Origin: Desulfogranum japonicum DSM 18378 | Lineage (GTDB): Bacteria > Desulfobacterota > Desulfobulbia > Desulfobulbales > Desulfobulbaceae | Assembly (NCBI RefSeq): GCF_000429945.1 | Contig: NZ_AUCV01000027.1 | Location: 24,239 to 88,238 of the forward strand | Length of the DNA stretch: 64,000 nucleotides | Direction of reading: 5' to 3' | Part shown: in pieces, positions 25,541 through 34,690 of the stretch | How positions within the stretch are numbered: the stretch's first letter is position 1 | Layout of the letters: the number at the start of each line of letters is the position of its first letter | Translations under genes and position numbers: made by a program | Notes under the pieces: model-generated | Told to the model about the DNA's origin: nothing | What the model saw: only the letters and a program-made list of their open reading frames with translations | Database searches by the model: none

Positions 25541-27099
25541 TTAAAAAACCTGGCAGGATGCGCACTGAAAGGAATTTTCTCCTTATCAGGCGATCTGTCA
25601 TCAATGATGGCAATGACAGGTAATCCAAAAGTGCTGTTGACTCTGACAGGATCATACATCCGCTTATCAAATATATCGCAGATAAAACCAATGGAAATCG
25701 CAAAAAGGGCACTGGAGATCATGCCAACCAACAGGACGATTTTTTTCTTGGGAGAACTGGGCTCAAGCGGCACAGGTGCATAGCTTAACACTTTAACGTT
25801 TTTTAAGGTATCGCGATGAAGCAGTTCATCCAGGTGTTTTTCTTCATACTGTTGGCTATACTTGTAATAGGCTTCGTTTACGACGGCTAACTCCGTATCG
25901 ATGCCGGTCTCCTGTACAGCTACTTCCGTTAACAGCGATGCCCGTTGGCGCAAATCCGCAAGCCGTTTCTCTTTTTGGTCTGAAACAGACTGCAACACCT
26001 GCATTTTCTGTAATTGATCCCTGTTACTTCCTTCCAGCAAGCCAACGAGACGCTTCTTAGACAAGGCAATTTTTTCCTTGGCCTGCACCACAGGTAAACT
26101 GTCTTGATTAAAAGATAGCACAGCTTCATCATACTCTGCCTGTAGTGTTCTTATGCGCTCAAGCTGTAACTGAATCTCTTTATAACCAGGTATCTGATCT
26201 TCATAATTACCGACACCGACTTCCAAACCACTGAGAATAGTAAAATCAGAAGAGTTGGCACTATTCATTTCAGCAATATTCTGCTCCAGATACTGCTGCC
26301 ATTTTTTAAGTTCCAACAACCTGTCAGCAAGCTGGTTATACTCATTGGTTTCTTTATTAATAGTCTGCAGAACAAGACTCAGCTCTTCTTTGGGTGTATG
26401 GATTTCATGCTGATCGAACAATTCTATTTTCTCATTGGAAAGTTGTTCGAACCGTTCTTTATAGAGATCTTTTTTTTGTGAAAACAGCCTTTGCGTGGGC
26501 CCGGTTATCAACCTGTCACGCATAGCAAGGTATTCGTCCATTAAACGGTTAACGATGAGTTGTCCTTGGTTAATATCATCTGTTTCATAATGTATGCCGA
26601 TGACATTGGATCCTGGAACAGGTACGATCTCCAGACTATCGAGGACCACCTTGGTCAATGCGGCTGTTTCATCTTCATTGCTCGCAGCCTGGCCGAACAG
26701 CGAACGTACGGGCCCTACGACATAATTTTTAAAGGGCTGTTTCACCCATTTATCCATCCACGAATATTCAATATTCAGGGAACCTTCGGAATGAAGCGCG
26801 CCCAGGGCTTTCTGGATAAGCGGCACAGAGCGAAGAATGGTAGCTTCAGTTTCTATATCCTTCAAGGTTACAGGAAGGTATTGCGTTATAGAACCTTTTG
26901 CCAGCGAAGGGCCTTCACCCTGATGAATCTCTGTTGCAAGGATAATCACATTGCCGGTCACGGTGTATACCTTTGGTAGAAACAACGCAATTCCAGTGGT
27001 CAACACCACCATGACAATAAAGACTCTCCTGATCAGGGAGATCCTTGCAAACATGCTGATCAAAAGATCCCGAACACTGTAAACTCGTGATTCATTCAT
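25525..27099 (-). CDS. Wzz/GumC-type polysaccharide chain-length/co-polymerase protein
   Basis: I start at the ATG at 27099 (MNESRVYSV…); a longer GTG frame to 27153 is less likely. 524 residues: Wzz domain with first membrane helix (about 24-44), a long periplasmic coiled-coil (about 190-440), and a second helix after the Pro-rich LEPSSPKKK motif (about 455-480). There is no kinase domain; the P-loop protein at 28444-29070 is encoded separately. It controls polymer length and links synthesis with the outer-membrane exporter. Confidence 0.9.
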   Translation of the reverse strand: MNESRVYSVRDLLISMFARISLIRRVFIVMVVLTTGIALFLPKVYTVTGNVIILATEIHQGEGPSLAKGSITQYLPVTLKDIETEATILRSVPLIQKALGALHSEGSLNIEYSWMDKWVKQPFKNYVVGPVRSLFGQAASNEDETAALTKVVLDSLEIVPVPGSNVIGIHYETDDINQGQLIVNRLMDEYLAMRDRLITGPTQRLFSQKKDLYKERFEQLSNEKIELFDQHEIHTPKEELSLVLQTINKETNEYNQLADRLLELKKWQQYLEQNIAEMNSANSSDFTILSGLEVGVGNYEDQIPGYKEIQLQLERIRTLQAEYDEAVLSFNQDSLPVVQAKEKIALSKKRLVGLLEGSNRDQLQKMQVLQSVSDQKEKRLADLRQRASLLTEVAVQETGIDTELAVVNEAYYKYSQQYEEKHLDELLHRDTLKNVKVLSYAPVPLEPSSPKKKIVLLVGMISSALFAISIGFICDIFDKRMYDPVRVNSTFGLPVIAIIDDRSPDKEKIPFSAHPARFFKWLLQ

Positions 27100-27283
27100 A
27101 AAACAATCTAAACCTATATTTGTACACTTTACCGGGCGCTCTGCACGAAGCACTCGCTCAACAATGTATCAGTCTCCAGGCACACGAAAAATGGTAATCT
27201 GACATATCATTGTCGTGTAAGCTTTTATAAGCTGCAAGGAGGGATGTTCAATGCATAAGTTGAGCCATATCCAAAAGGATACA

Positions 27284-28324
27284 CTATTCGTCCATCCTGT
27301 ATGTGTAGCTTATATCCACACCACGGAAGAGCAGAATGTCTGAAACATATTTCATCGTTTGCGCTGCTGAACTCAAACGAGTTCTCGGCACGTATACGAT
27401 GTCATCAGGTTGCAGTAAAGACGCCTGTCCCTGTCCCTGCAGCAACTCATTAAAATTGCAAATTCTGGCCACCATTTCGTCACCCTCCTTATTAAGCGTG
27501 AGGACAGTGTCCAGGTTACCGTCAACATTTGCCCCGCCGGCCAATGCGATGGCAGTAAATAAAGAGACAGGTTTGGAGATCTGATGCCTGCCAGGTTTTT
27601 TCACTTCTCCAAAAACATAGATTTCCCGCGGCGCAGTCTCCTGCAGGAGTATATCAACCTGCATGCCAGGAACGACATCACCATATTTCTGATTTGCCTC
27701 AACGGTCAGTTGTTCAAGGCTTTTACCAGCCACACTGATTTCTCCTATCATGGGCATGGTGACAAAATAGTCATCACGAACTACCACTTGGCGTGCAAGT
27801 CCCAGGTTAGGGTGATCCAGGGATTGCCGCACCTCTTTCAAATATACCTGGTATTCCGCAAGGGCAACGAAAAACTCAGGTTTATTAAGTATATTCGTAT
27901 ATGACCGTATCAACTTCCGCTTGAGTTGCTCAACCGTCATTCCCTTCACTTTCAGATCGCCTATCAGGGGTAAGGAAGTATATCCGTCTGGCCGTACGAG
28001 ATAAATATCGTCGTACACAGGTGCTGACAGAAACTTTATGGTGAGTTTGTCATGGGGAAAAATACGATACGTTTCGTCCTGTATCGTGTTGAAGTTGAAG
28101 ACTATATTTAGCGTATCCCGTGGGATAAAAGTATACTGGGGACCTACCGGCTTTTCTGGCTCATCACCTGTTCCAAAATGGTCCAGGGGAACACTGTAGG
28201 TATCCTGAGAAGGAAGCGTGCTGCAGCCATTGATTGAGAGAACGACTAACAACAGAAAAATAATGGAAACCATAGAGGTTCCGGTTAGTTTCATACAGAT
28301 GAATTTTGGCTGTTTGTGCGACAT
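27284..28324 (-). CDS. Wza-like outer-membrane polysaccharide export lipoprotein
   Basis: 346 residues. The N-terminal signal ends in a lipobox (LSINGC). The polysaccharide export domain follows (FPHDKLTIKFLSAPVYDD…DGYTSLPLIGDLKVKGMTVEQL), then SLBB-type repeats (IYVFGEVKKPGRHQI). The start at 28324 has TTGAGGAAGT directly upstream. It forms the outer-membrane pore for the polymer with the GumC-like protein. Confidence 0.9.
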   Translation of the reverse strand: MSHKQPKFICMKLTGTSMVSIIFLLLVVLSINGCSTLPSQDTYSVPLDHFGTGDEPEKPVGPQYTFIPRDTLNIVFNFNTIQDETYRIFPHDKLTIKFLSAPVYDDIYLVRPDGYTSLPLIGDLKVKGMTVEQLKRKLIRSYTNILNKPEFFVALAEYQVYLKEVRQSLDHPNLGLARQVVVRDDYFVTMPMIGEISVAGKSLEQLTVEANQKYGDVVPGMQVDILLQETAPREIYVFGEVKKPGRHQISKPVSLFTAIALAGGANVDGNLDTVLTLNKEGDEMVARICNFNELLQGQGQASLLQPDDIVYVPRTRLSSAAQTMKYVSDILLFRGVDISYTYRMDE

Positions 28325-28357
28325 ACTTCCTCAATACTTTAAATTGTCCTATACCGT

Positions 28358-28381
28358 ATAGATGAAATCACTTACAGTTAT
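28358..28381 (-). promoter_or_regulatory. Palindromic operator-like site upstream of exporter gene
   Basis: TACAGT-TAT-ACTGTA, preceded on the plus strand by ATCACT. TGTAAGTGAT on the minus strand matches sites in the rfbA/manB intergenic region at 44.4-44.6 kb. Confidence 0.4.
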
Positions 28382-28443
28382 ACTGTAGAAAGCAAGGAGT
28401 TACATACCCTTTGACCGGTTGCATATACACTTTACGCAAGGGA

Positions 28444-29070
28444 TTAGATGAGGCGATAAAGCCAGGAAGGTACATAATATCGCCTTCTGTTGAACATGGT
28501 ACCTACCACATTGACGTTGATCTGGTGAAACAAATCCTGCACGCTGAACACAACATCTTTTCTGGTATCGTTATTGTTTATGACCAGAATTGCCCCTCCA
28601 AAACCAGCGGCAAGGGTGGGATGGCTGCACTCTGCATACACCGAAGGTGCATCATACAAGATAAAGTCATACTCTTGCACCAGTTGCCCGAGACATTCCG
28701 TTGTGGTGCCTGGTAATACTCCGCTGCAAAATTTAGGTTTATCAAGTATTCCTGCCGGCACAAAGTGAAAAGTTTCTCCGTCCAGATAAGGAAAAGCCAA
28801 TGTTTTAATATCAAGCCTGTTGGAGGTCAGGCAATCAAAAAAACCCGGCTGATCCTGTAACCCTAGCTTATGCGTTAGAGATGTTGGTTCTGTACTGCCG
28901 TCGATAAGTACCACTTTTTGAGAATATGTCTCGCTCAGAGTCTTGGCCAGAGCCAGGGAACAGGTTGTTGTTCCGGCTCCGCTATTGGCAGCGGTTAAAT
29001 ACAGGGATTTGACTTCCAAATCCAGCAGATTTGCTGACAGATTGGTACGGCTTGGTTTCAGTACATCCAT
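28444..29070 (-). CDS. CpsD/BY-kinase-like P-loop protein with altered Walker A
   Basis: 208 residues with the MinD/CpsD fold: VKSLYLTAANSGAGTTTCSLALA, VVLIDGS (Walker A', D57), DFILYDAPS (Walker B) and a basic Tyr-containing C-terminus (RRRYYVPSWLYRLI). The Walker A at 30-36 reads SGAGTTT where active bacterial tyrosine kinases have GEGKT/S: the catalytic Lys is Thr. It lies between the priming transferase and the Wza/GumC pair, the usual place of the tyrosine autokinase. It may be a regulatory pseudo-kinase (inference). Confidence 0.78.
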   Translation of the reverse strand: MDVLKPSRTNLSANLLDLEVKSLYLTAANSGAGTTTCSLALAKTLSETYSQKVVLIDGSTEPTSLTHKLGLQDQPGFFDCLTSNRLDIKTLAFPYLDGETFHFVPAGILDKPKFCSGVLPGTTTECLGQLVQEYDFILYDAPSVYAECSHPTLAAGFGGAILVINNNDTRKDVVFSVQDLFHQINVNVVGTMFNRRRYYVPSWLYRLI

Positions 29071-29173
29071 ATGTCTTCATGTTTTCCGACCGACCTAGAC
29101 ACCGACCGGCAAAAAATAATCTTTTCTGGGGAAGATCCCCCTGTTTTTCTTTACCATTTTGCAATGGTCCGTG

Positions 29174-29932
29174 CTAATAGGCACCATCACCCTTTATAAC
29201 AGCGAGAGGGGTATGCAGCAATATTTTCATGTCGAGCAGGAACCGGTATTCTGATATATATGCACGATCAATCTCCACTCGTTCGTCAAACGAAGTGTTG
29301 CTTCGCCCCGAAATTTGCCACATTCCGGTTAAACCGGGAAAAACAAGGAGCCTTGCCAATTGTTCGGTCTTATATTCGTCGGCAGAAAAAGACGTCGGAC
29401 GAGGTCCCACAAGCCTCATATTACCCAAAATAACATTGAACAGTTGCGGAATTTCATCCAGACTGAATTTACGGAGAAAGAGTCCTAAGGTTGTGACTCG
29501 TGGGTCATTTTTGATTTTGAAATCAGGAGAATGCTCTGCATGGACATTGAGATGCACCAAATGTTCCTTCAGGGATTCAGCATCCTGAACCATTGTCCTA
29601 AACTTGTACATCTTAAAACGACGTCCCATGAACCCGGTACGGGACTGAACAAAAAATACAGGTCCCCTGCTCTCAAGTTTGATAAGCAAAGCAATCAGCA
29701 AAATCAGCGGAGATAAAACCACAAGCAACAACATCGCAACACAAGCATCAACCATCCGTTTTCTGTGCCTGTTTAATTTCCTGAGTTCTTGAAAGGCAAG
29801 TTCTTCATCCATGGAATCGCCGCCCAAAAATCTGCCTATCTCAACGTGAATCTTTTCACGAAGGAGCAAATTTTTCCTCATTTCAACCGCTATTTCTTCG
29901 CTTTTAGTACATGTACAAAAGTCAATACTCAT
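29174..29932 (-). CDS. Priming sugar-phosphate transferase (WcaJ/WbaP-type)
   Basis: 252 residues: cytoplasmic N-terminus, one hydrophobic hairpin (about 64-84, following RKRMVDACVA), then the bacterial sugar transferase domain with VFFVQSRTGFMGRRFKMYKFRTM, KFSLDEIPQLFNVILGNMRLVGPRP and PGLTGMWQISGRS. It moves a sugar-1-phosphate onto undecaprenyl phosphate to begin repeat-unit synthesis. It is short (no N-terminal membrane bundle), like the monotopic PglC-type group. It is the first gene of this minus-strand block. Confidence 0.92.
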   Translation of the reverse strand: MSIDFCTCTKSEEIAVEMRKNLLLREKIHVEIGRFLGGDSMDEELAFQELRKLNRHRKRMVDACVAMLLLVVLSPLILLIALLIKLESRGPVFFVQSRTGFMGRRFKMYKFRTMVQDAESLKEHLVHLNVHAEHSPDFKIKNDPRVTTLGLFLRKFSLDEIPQLFNVILGNMRLVGPRPTSFSADEYKTEQLARLLVFPGLTGMWQISGRSNTSFDERVEIDRAYISEYRFLLDMKILLHTPLAVIKGDGAY

Positions 29933-31121
29933 TGAAGAACAGTCTTATGTAGTGTTAGCCATTAAGTGTGTGGAACGCACACACCACCAATGAAGCTGGC
30001 AACTCTGAGACAGAAGAAAAACAAGAAAAAGGGAAGTATTCAAACTGCAGCCCCCTCAATTTTGCTTCCAATCAATTACATCTCGACAATCACCAGTCTT
30101 GAAACAGATCAAGATAGATATCTATACTGAAACTTTTTTCAGTACTCAGATGCGGATAAATGGATCTCATTAAAAACGATATCCATTCATTCCACCCCGA
30201 GAACGCTATTGCAAACTGCAGGCCACAAATCAGTGACAAGCAGAATCTGTATATCTTTTTCTGTAAATGTTCACCAGCTGATGTCTTAATACGGGTGTGA
30301 GTCCCGGAGTGCAGACCAACACTCCTCGGAGTTTCCGACCAGTCGCTCAGCTCTGTGGAAAAACTCAATTGTCCGCCACAATTTATCCATGTGCGGAACC
30401 AAGATGGCCCTGAAAAGAGAAGCCTGTGCCCGTACAGTCATGTTGCGTAAACGTATCTCAGCTACAAATAACGGACAGGAGAGACGCATAAGCTTAAAAG
30501 TCTCCCTTAGATGTAACAGGTTACAGAGTGCCTTATGTTTTCGCATACAGACTGGTGCATCATATTGAGTTATACATTAACCAGTCTGATCATGGAAAGA
30601 TCAGGTACACTGTGAGCAGTTACTAAAAAACATTGATTACTACAGCGTATGTAGTCTACAGAAGATCAACTGCCATTACAAATTCAATCTGTGAAAAATT
30701 TGTTTTTTCAGCCAAAACCACTGTTATCTCCCATGCACTATATACCACGCAGTCTTTTTAGGGTCGCGGAAAATAATAAATATCCAAAAATTGCGCAGGA
30801 TATCGGTAACTGGTCACGGGAGGGGGGGGGGGGGGGGGGGGTAACAACACTGATATTTCAATTAGTTCTGAGAGCCAAGCAAGATTGGATAATGTATTTT
30901 TCCATGATCCTTAGGCCACTGGGATTTATCATGATTTTTTTAATGAAAATTGCGACCACCTGAGGAGGCTCAGGAAAAACATATGCCGGTGAGCAATCCG
31001 GAGACACTTCTTTTATTGAGGGGTGGAACAGGTCTGTTTATATCTGGATATTCCAGTTACTGGAATAGAAAAGAGAGCATTGCAGGCATGGTACCGTAAA
31101 ATCGAGAGCGCGTACCCCTCC
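29933..31121. other. 1.2-kb gene-poor region upstream of polysaccharide locus
   Basis: Two overlapping minus-strand frames (30090-30368 and 30286-30546) could be a frameshifted relic, but I recognise no family. A 90-codon plus-strand frame (30691-30963) runs through the poly-G tract and is not convincing. The promoter of the priming-transferase operon should lie near 29950-30100. Confidence 0.4.
30822..30841. repeat. Homopolymer of 20 G
   Basis: An uninterrupted run of 20 G (preceded by GGGA). It is very unusual in a mid-GC chromosome. It is either a slippage-prone phase-variation tract or a sequencing/assembly artefact. Confidence 0.85.
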
Positions 31122-31160
31122 AAAAAAAAAAGCACTTATCCTTAAACAGGCTAAGTGCTT
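31122..31160 (-). terminator. Intrinsic terminator of tRNA-Arg
   Basis: On the minus strand AGCACTTA…TAAGTGCT forms an 8-bp stem with a 13-nt loop and is followed by ten T. Confidence 0.9.
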
Positions 31161-31168
31161 AGTATTTC

Positions 31169-31245
31169 TGGCGCGCCAGGGAGGATTCGAACCCCCGGCC
31201 CACGGCTTAGAAGGCCGTTGCTCTATCCGACTGAGCTACTGGCGC
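31169..31245 (-). tRNA. tRNA-Arg (anticodon TCT)
   Basis: A 77-nt cloverleaf on the minus strand: acceptor GCGCCAG/CTGGCGC, D-stem GCTC/GAGC, anticodon stem ACGGC/GCCGT with loop CTTCTAA (anticodon TCT, reads AGA), T-arm with TTCGAAT, discriminator G and an encoded CCA end. Confidence 0.96.
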
Positions 31246-31341
31246 AGTATTTGGTCGACCAATTTTAACTTAGTATCCTATGAAAAGCAAGAATTTCCAT
31301 ACGACAAATGATAATTTCAGCACAACACGCTACAAGCAGCT

Positions 31342-33657
31342 TTATTCCACTGTTTTTTCCCAGATCGTTCCATTGACAGTGTCAGAGACAGTTACCCCTT
31401 GCCGCAACAACTCCTCACGCACAGAATCAGCAGCAGTCCAGTCTTTCAGTTGCCTGGCTCGCTCACGCTGCCGTATTAACTTATCAATTTCAGGAGTTAA
31501 CGGACATTCCTGCAATTGAAGGATCCCCAGAGTCTGGTTGATGGTTCGCAAAATTTCCAGGGTGTCATTCTTCTGCTCACAGTCCAGTTGTTTACTCTGT
31601 AGAACTGGATTCATTTTCTTAATAAAATAAAAAAGCGCCCCCAATGCTCCGGAAATATTCAAATCATCGTCCATGGCCTTCTCGAATTGCTGCTCTAGCT
31701 GCTCAAGATATATCGTCACCTCCGGATGAGGCATACCAACCTGTAAACAAAGCAGTTTTCTGGTAAAAGCGTCGAGTCTCTTAAGGGCAGTAGCGGCACT
31801 TTCCAGTCGCCTAAAAGAAAAATGGAAAGGTTTACGATAGTGAACGGTGAAAAACATAAACCGTAACACCCTTGCGGTGAACCCTTGTGCGAGAATTTCT
31901 TTAAGCGTAACAATGTTGTCAGCCTCCTGCGACATCTTTTTGCCGTCGCGCAGAACCAGCCCTGAATGAACCCAGTAGTTTGCCAGACTTTTACCGGTCA
32001 ACGATTCTGCAATGGCTATCTCATTTTCATGATGGGGAAATATTAAATCCTGACTCGCCGTGTGCAAATCTATTGTTTCACCAAGATACCTGGTAGACAT
32101 GGCTGAACACTCAATATGCCAGCCGGGTCGAACATTGCCCCAGTCTGTCTCAAAAAAGATACCCTTTTTCAACTCCGCCAGGGTAGAACGCTTAAGTAGG
32201 GTAAAGTCTCTGGGATTGTCCTTTTCGTAATTATCCAGATCAACGGTCCGCCCTACCCTGATTTTACTCAAATCTACTCGGCTGAGCCTGCCGTACTGTT
32301 TAAACTTGGAAATATCAAAATAAATGGAGCCGTGTTTCTCATAGGCATATCCGCGATGAATAAGATCATGGGCTATCTCAATCATATCACCGACATGCTC
32401 AGACGCCAAAGGATACCCCGAAGCCGGTAACACCGCCAACATTTCAGCAGCCTGATGAAATTCCTGAATGAATCGACCGGTGAAGTCTTTAAGGTCAAGA
32501 CCAGCCTGCTCAGCTCCGGCAATGGTGTTATCATCCAGATCAGTAAAGTTCATAAAAGACTCTACGGTATACCCTCTGAAACGGAGGTAACGCACAATTA
32601 AATCAGAGACGACAAGTCGTCGCAAATGCGCAACGTTAGGTGATTCGTAAGCTGTTGGACCACAGGAATAAAGGGTTACCCGCTTTTTGTTGACAGGCTC
32701 AAAAACTTCTTTTTTCCGACTCATGGTGTTGTAGAAACGAAGTTTGGAAGCCTCCTTGGCTGTTTTTTGCTCCTTAACAAAAAGTGGTGTACTCAAATAG
32801 CGCTCACCGCCATCAGGAAGAATCACCACCACAACACCTTGTTTAATCTGTTTCGCTCTTTCAATGGCTGCAAAGGCAGCCGCTCCGCCACTCATTCCTG
32901 CAAAAACCGCTTCCTCAGCAGCCAGTCTGCGAACGGTTTCAAAGGCATCGTCGTCTGCCACATTGACTATTTCGTAAGGTAAGGTCTTATCAAAAATACC
33001 GGGACGATAAGACTCCTTCATATTCTTCAAACCCTGAATTTTATGACCCAGATATGGCTCAATGGCTATAACCCTGACTTCTGGATGATGATCTCGATAC
33101 CATTTTGACAACCCCATAGCAGTACCGGAAGTCCCCAGGGTAGCAATAATATCCGTCACCTTCCCATTGGTTTGCTCCCAAATCTCCGGAGCAGTTCCGT
33201 TGTAGTGGGCCATCCAGTTAGCCGGATTATTATATTGATCTGCAAGAAAGTAGAGATCTGGAAATTCCCGAGCCAGAGAATAAGCCTTTTCTATAGCTCC
33301 ATCAGTTGCCCGACTGGCTGGCGTAAGGATAATCTCCGCACCATAGGCCTGCATGATAAGGCGGCGTTCAATAGAGGCGGATTCAGGCATTATCATTTGG
33401 CATCTGAACTGTTTCGCAGCACAAACCATGGCCATACCTATACCGGTGTTCCCGCTGGTCGCTTCCAGAAGGATCTTCTCCCTGGTCATTTCTCCGCTTC
33501 TTTCGGCAGCTTCCACCAACGACAGGGCAACCCGATCTTTAATCGATCCCCCTGGATTCTTTGACTCAAGCTTACCAAGAAGCGTAACACCGGGCTCAGG
33601 GTTTATGCGGTGCAACTCAACCAGAGGGGTATTGCCAATAAGTTCAGTAATCTTCAT
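31342..33657 (-). CDS. Fusion: cysteine synthase (CysM/CysK type) + cysteinyl-tRNA synthetase-like domain
   Basis: 771 residues in one frame. Residues 1-295 form a PLP cysteine synthase: catalytic Lys K40 in NPGGSIKDR, ATSGNTG at 66-72, GTSGTAMG phosphate loop and PDGGERYLST; details such as IQGLKN…PGIF resemble CysM. Residues about 325-771 form a cysteinyl-tRNA synthetase fold with the zinc ligands kept (C332 in CGPT, C517 in GWHIECSAM, HHENE 542-546). The adenylation motifs are altered: HIGH reads NVAH (341-344), KMSKS reads KMSQE (574-578) and HGGGxDL reads HTASQDL. The synthase half looks active; aminoacylation by the second half is doubtful. A separate normal cysS would be expected elsewhere. 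Confidence 0.88.
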   Translation of the reverse strand: MKITELIGNTPLVELHRINPEPGVTLLGKLESKNPGGSIKDRVALSLVEAAERSGEMTREKILLEATSGNTGIGMAMVCAAKQFRCQMIMPESASIERRLIMQAYGAEIILTPASRATDGAIEKAYSLAREFPDLYFLADQYNNPANWMAHYNGTAPEIWEQTNGKVTDIIATLGTSGTAMGLSKWYRDHHPEVRVIAIEPYLGHKIQGLKNMKESYRPGIFDKTLPYEIVNVADDDAFETVRRLAAEEAVFAGMSGGAAAFAAIERAKQIKQGVVVVILPDGGERYLSTPLFVKEQKTAKEASKLRFYNTMSRKKEVFEPVNKKRVTLYSCGPTAYESPNVAHLRRLVVSDLIVRYLRFRGYTVESFMNFTDLDDNTIAGAEQAGLDLKDFTGRFIQEFHQAAEMLAVLPASGYPLASEHVGDMIEIAHDLIHRGYAYEKHGSIYFDISKFKQYGRLSRVDLSKIRVGRTVDLDNYEKDNPRDFTLLKRSTLAELKKGIFFETDWGNVRPGWHIECSAMSTRYLGETIDLHTASQDLIFPHHENEIAIAESLTGKSLANYWVHSGLVLRDGKKMSQEADNIVTLKEILAQGFTARVLRFMFFTVHYRKPFHFSFRRLESAATALKRLDAFTRKLLCLQVGMPHPEVTIYLEQLEQQFEKAMDDDLNISGALGALFYFIKKMNPVLQSKQLDCEQKNDTLEILRTINQTLGILQLQECPLTPEIDKLIRQRERARQLKDWTAADSVREELLRQGVTVSDTVNGTIWEKTVE

Positions 33658-33848
33658 CTATACTACCTTCTCAACCCGCCGACAGCGGGGCGAAAAAACT
33701 CGTTTGTTATTGCCCTTACAAGGGGGGAGGCATGCCGTATTACACTGTATTATTGTCTTTTGATACAGCGCAGGCATGTTCTTTACCGATACATCTGTGG
33801 TATTTTCTCGTTGTCGTGACACCGGCAAGTATCTCCCGGAGACGCTCT

Positions 33849-34298
33849 TCATTTGCTGCTATTCTGCCCGAGTTGCTCATGGGCTCTCCAGAGGTTATAC
33901 AGAGCCTCCTGGCAATCTCCATCGCTTATACCCTGGATAAGTCCTTTTATCTCCACTTCAGCTTCCGCATCCACAGAACGTGGCAGCGGAGTTTTTTTCA
34001 CCTTTTTTTCAGGTAAATCTGAAGGGTACAAAGCAAAATGGATATCTTCCACATTAGCATCAGGTAGCGTGCGATGAATACCCTGCAAAAGATCAGGTTT
34101 GATATACTGCAGATGCTGCATCCAAGAGGAATTTTCAACATATATCCAGAGTACCTGCTGACGAAAAAACGCAGGCATGGTAACCTGAGAAAAATTCTTT
34201 CCTACAATGGCATCCCACTTCCGAAAAAGATGAAACAGAGTCCATTGACGCTGCCACTCATTTTTGCTGTAAACTTTTTCTAGGTCTTTATCAAACAT
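33849..34298 (-). CDS. DciA-like (DUF721) protein
   Basis: 149 residues with the DUF721 core: LFRKWDAIVGKNFSQVTMPAFFRQQVLWIYVENSSWMQHLQYIKPDLL. In many bacteria DciA proteins load or recruit the replicative helicase. The C-terminal third (acidic/Glu-rich) is not conserved. It lies 191 bp upstream of the cysteine synthase fusion on the same strand. Confidence 0.8.
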   Translation of the reverse strand: MFDKDLEKVYSKNEWQRQWTLFHLFRKWDAIVGKNFSQVTMPAFFRQQVLWIYVENSSWMQHLQYIKPDLLQGIHRTLPDANVEDIHFALYPSDLPEKKVKKTPLPRSVDAEAEVEIKGLIQGISDGDCQEALYNLWRAHEQLGQNSSK

Positions 34299-34630
34299 AT
34301 TTCCAATCCTCCTGACCTACTCCCTTTAGCATTATAACCGTTCATCAGGGGTGCGCCCCATAACTGTGAATAATTACCAGTTCTGCATATGTGCACACTG
34401 GCCTTGAGCTAAAGCCCGTCTCTGCACGGCAGCCATATCATGTGTAAAGACAGACAACCACGGTAACCTCCGTGGAGTGCTGGTGAACGATTACTTTGCT
34501 CTCTGTTAAGCATTAAATTGGAGACCAGGATCACAATGAGTGAGAAAAACGCATTGTAGCACTCTTATCCTGAGTCAGAAAGGGTTTTCCACTTTAATCT
34601 CTTATCAAGTGGCAAAACCCTGGTAAAGGA
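34299..34630. other. Gap between dciA-like gene and glnA terminator
   Basis: No gene is seen. A long imperfect stem (AGGGTTTTCCACTT, 34581-34594, against AAGTGGCAAAACCCT, 34607-34621) lies just beyond the glnA terminator and may form a second 3' structure. Confidence 0.5.
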
Positions 34631-34663
34631 AATAAAAAAGGCCGCCCCAGACAGGGCGGCCTT
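34631..34663 (-). terminator. Intrinsic terminator of glnA
   Basis: A perfect 10-bp stem AAGGCCGCCC/GGGCGGCCTT on the minus strand, followed by TTTTTTATT. Confidence 0.92.
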
Positions 34664-34690
34664 GAAGGTACTCAATATGCTGGGCAGGAA

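Noticed and set aside
30090..30546. Two overlapping minus-strand frames as a frameshifted gene
   Set aside because: I could not recognise a family in either half, so I list the stretch only as gene-poor DNA.
30691..30963. 90-codon frame through the poly-G tract
   Set aside because: The reading depends on the exact G count and the protein resembles nothing known.
31342..33657. Ordinary cysteinyl-tRNA synthetase gene
   Set aside because: The frame includes a complete cysteine synthase, and the HIGH and KMSKS motifs are altered.
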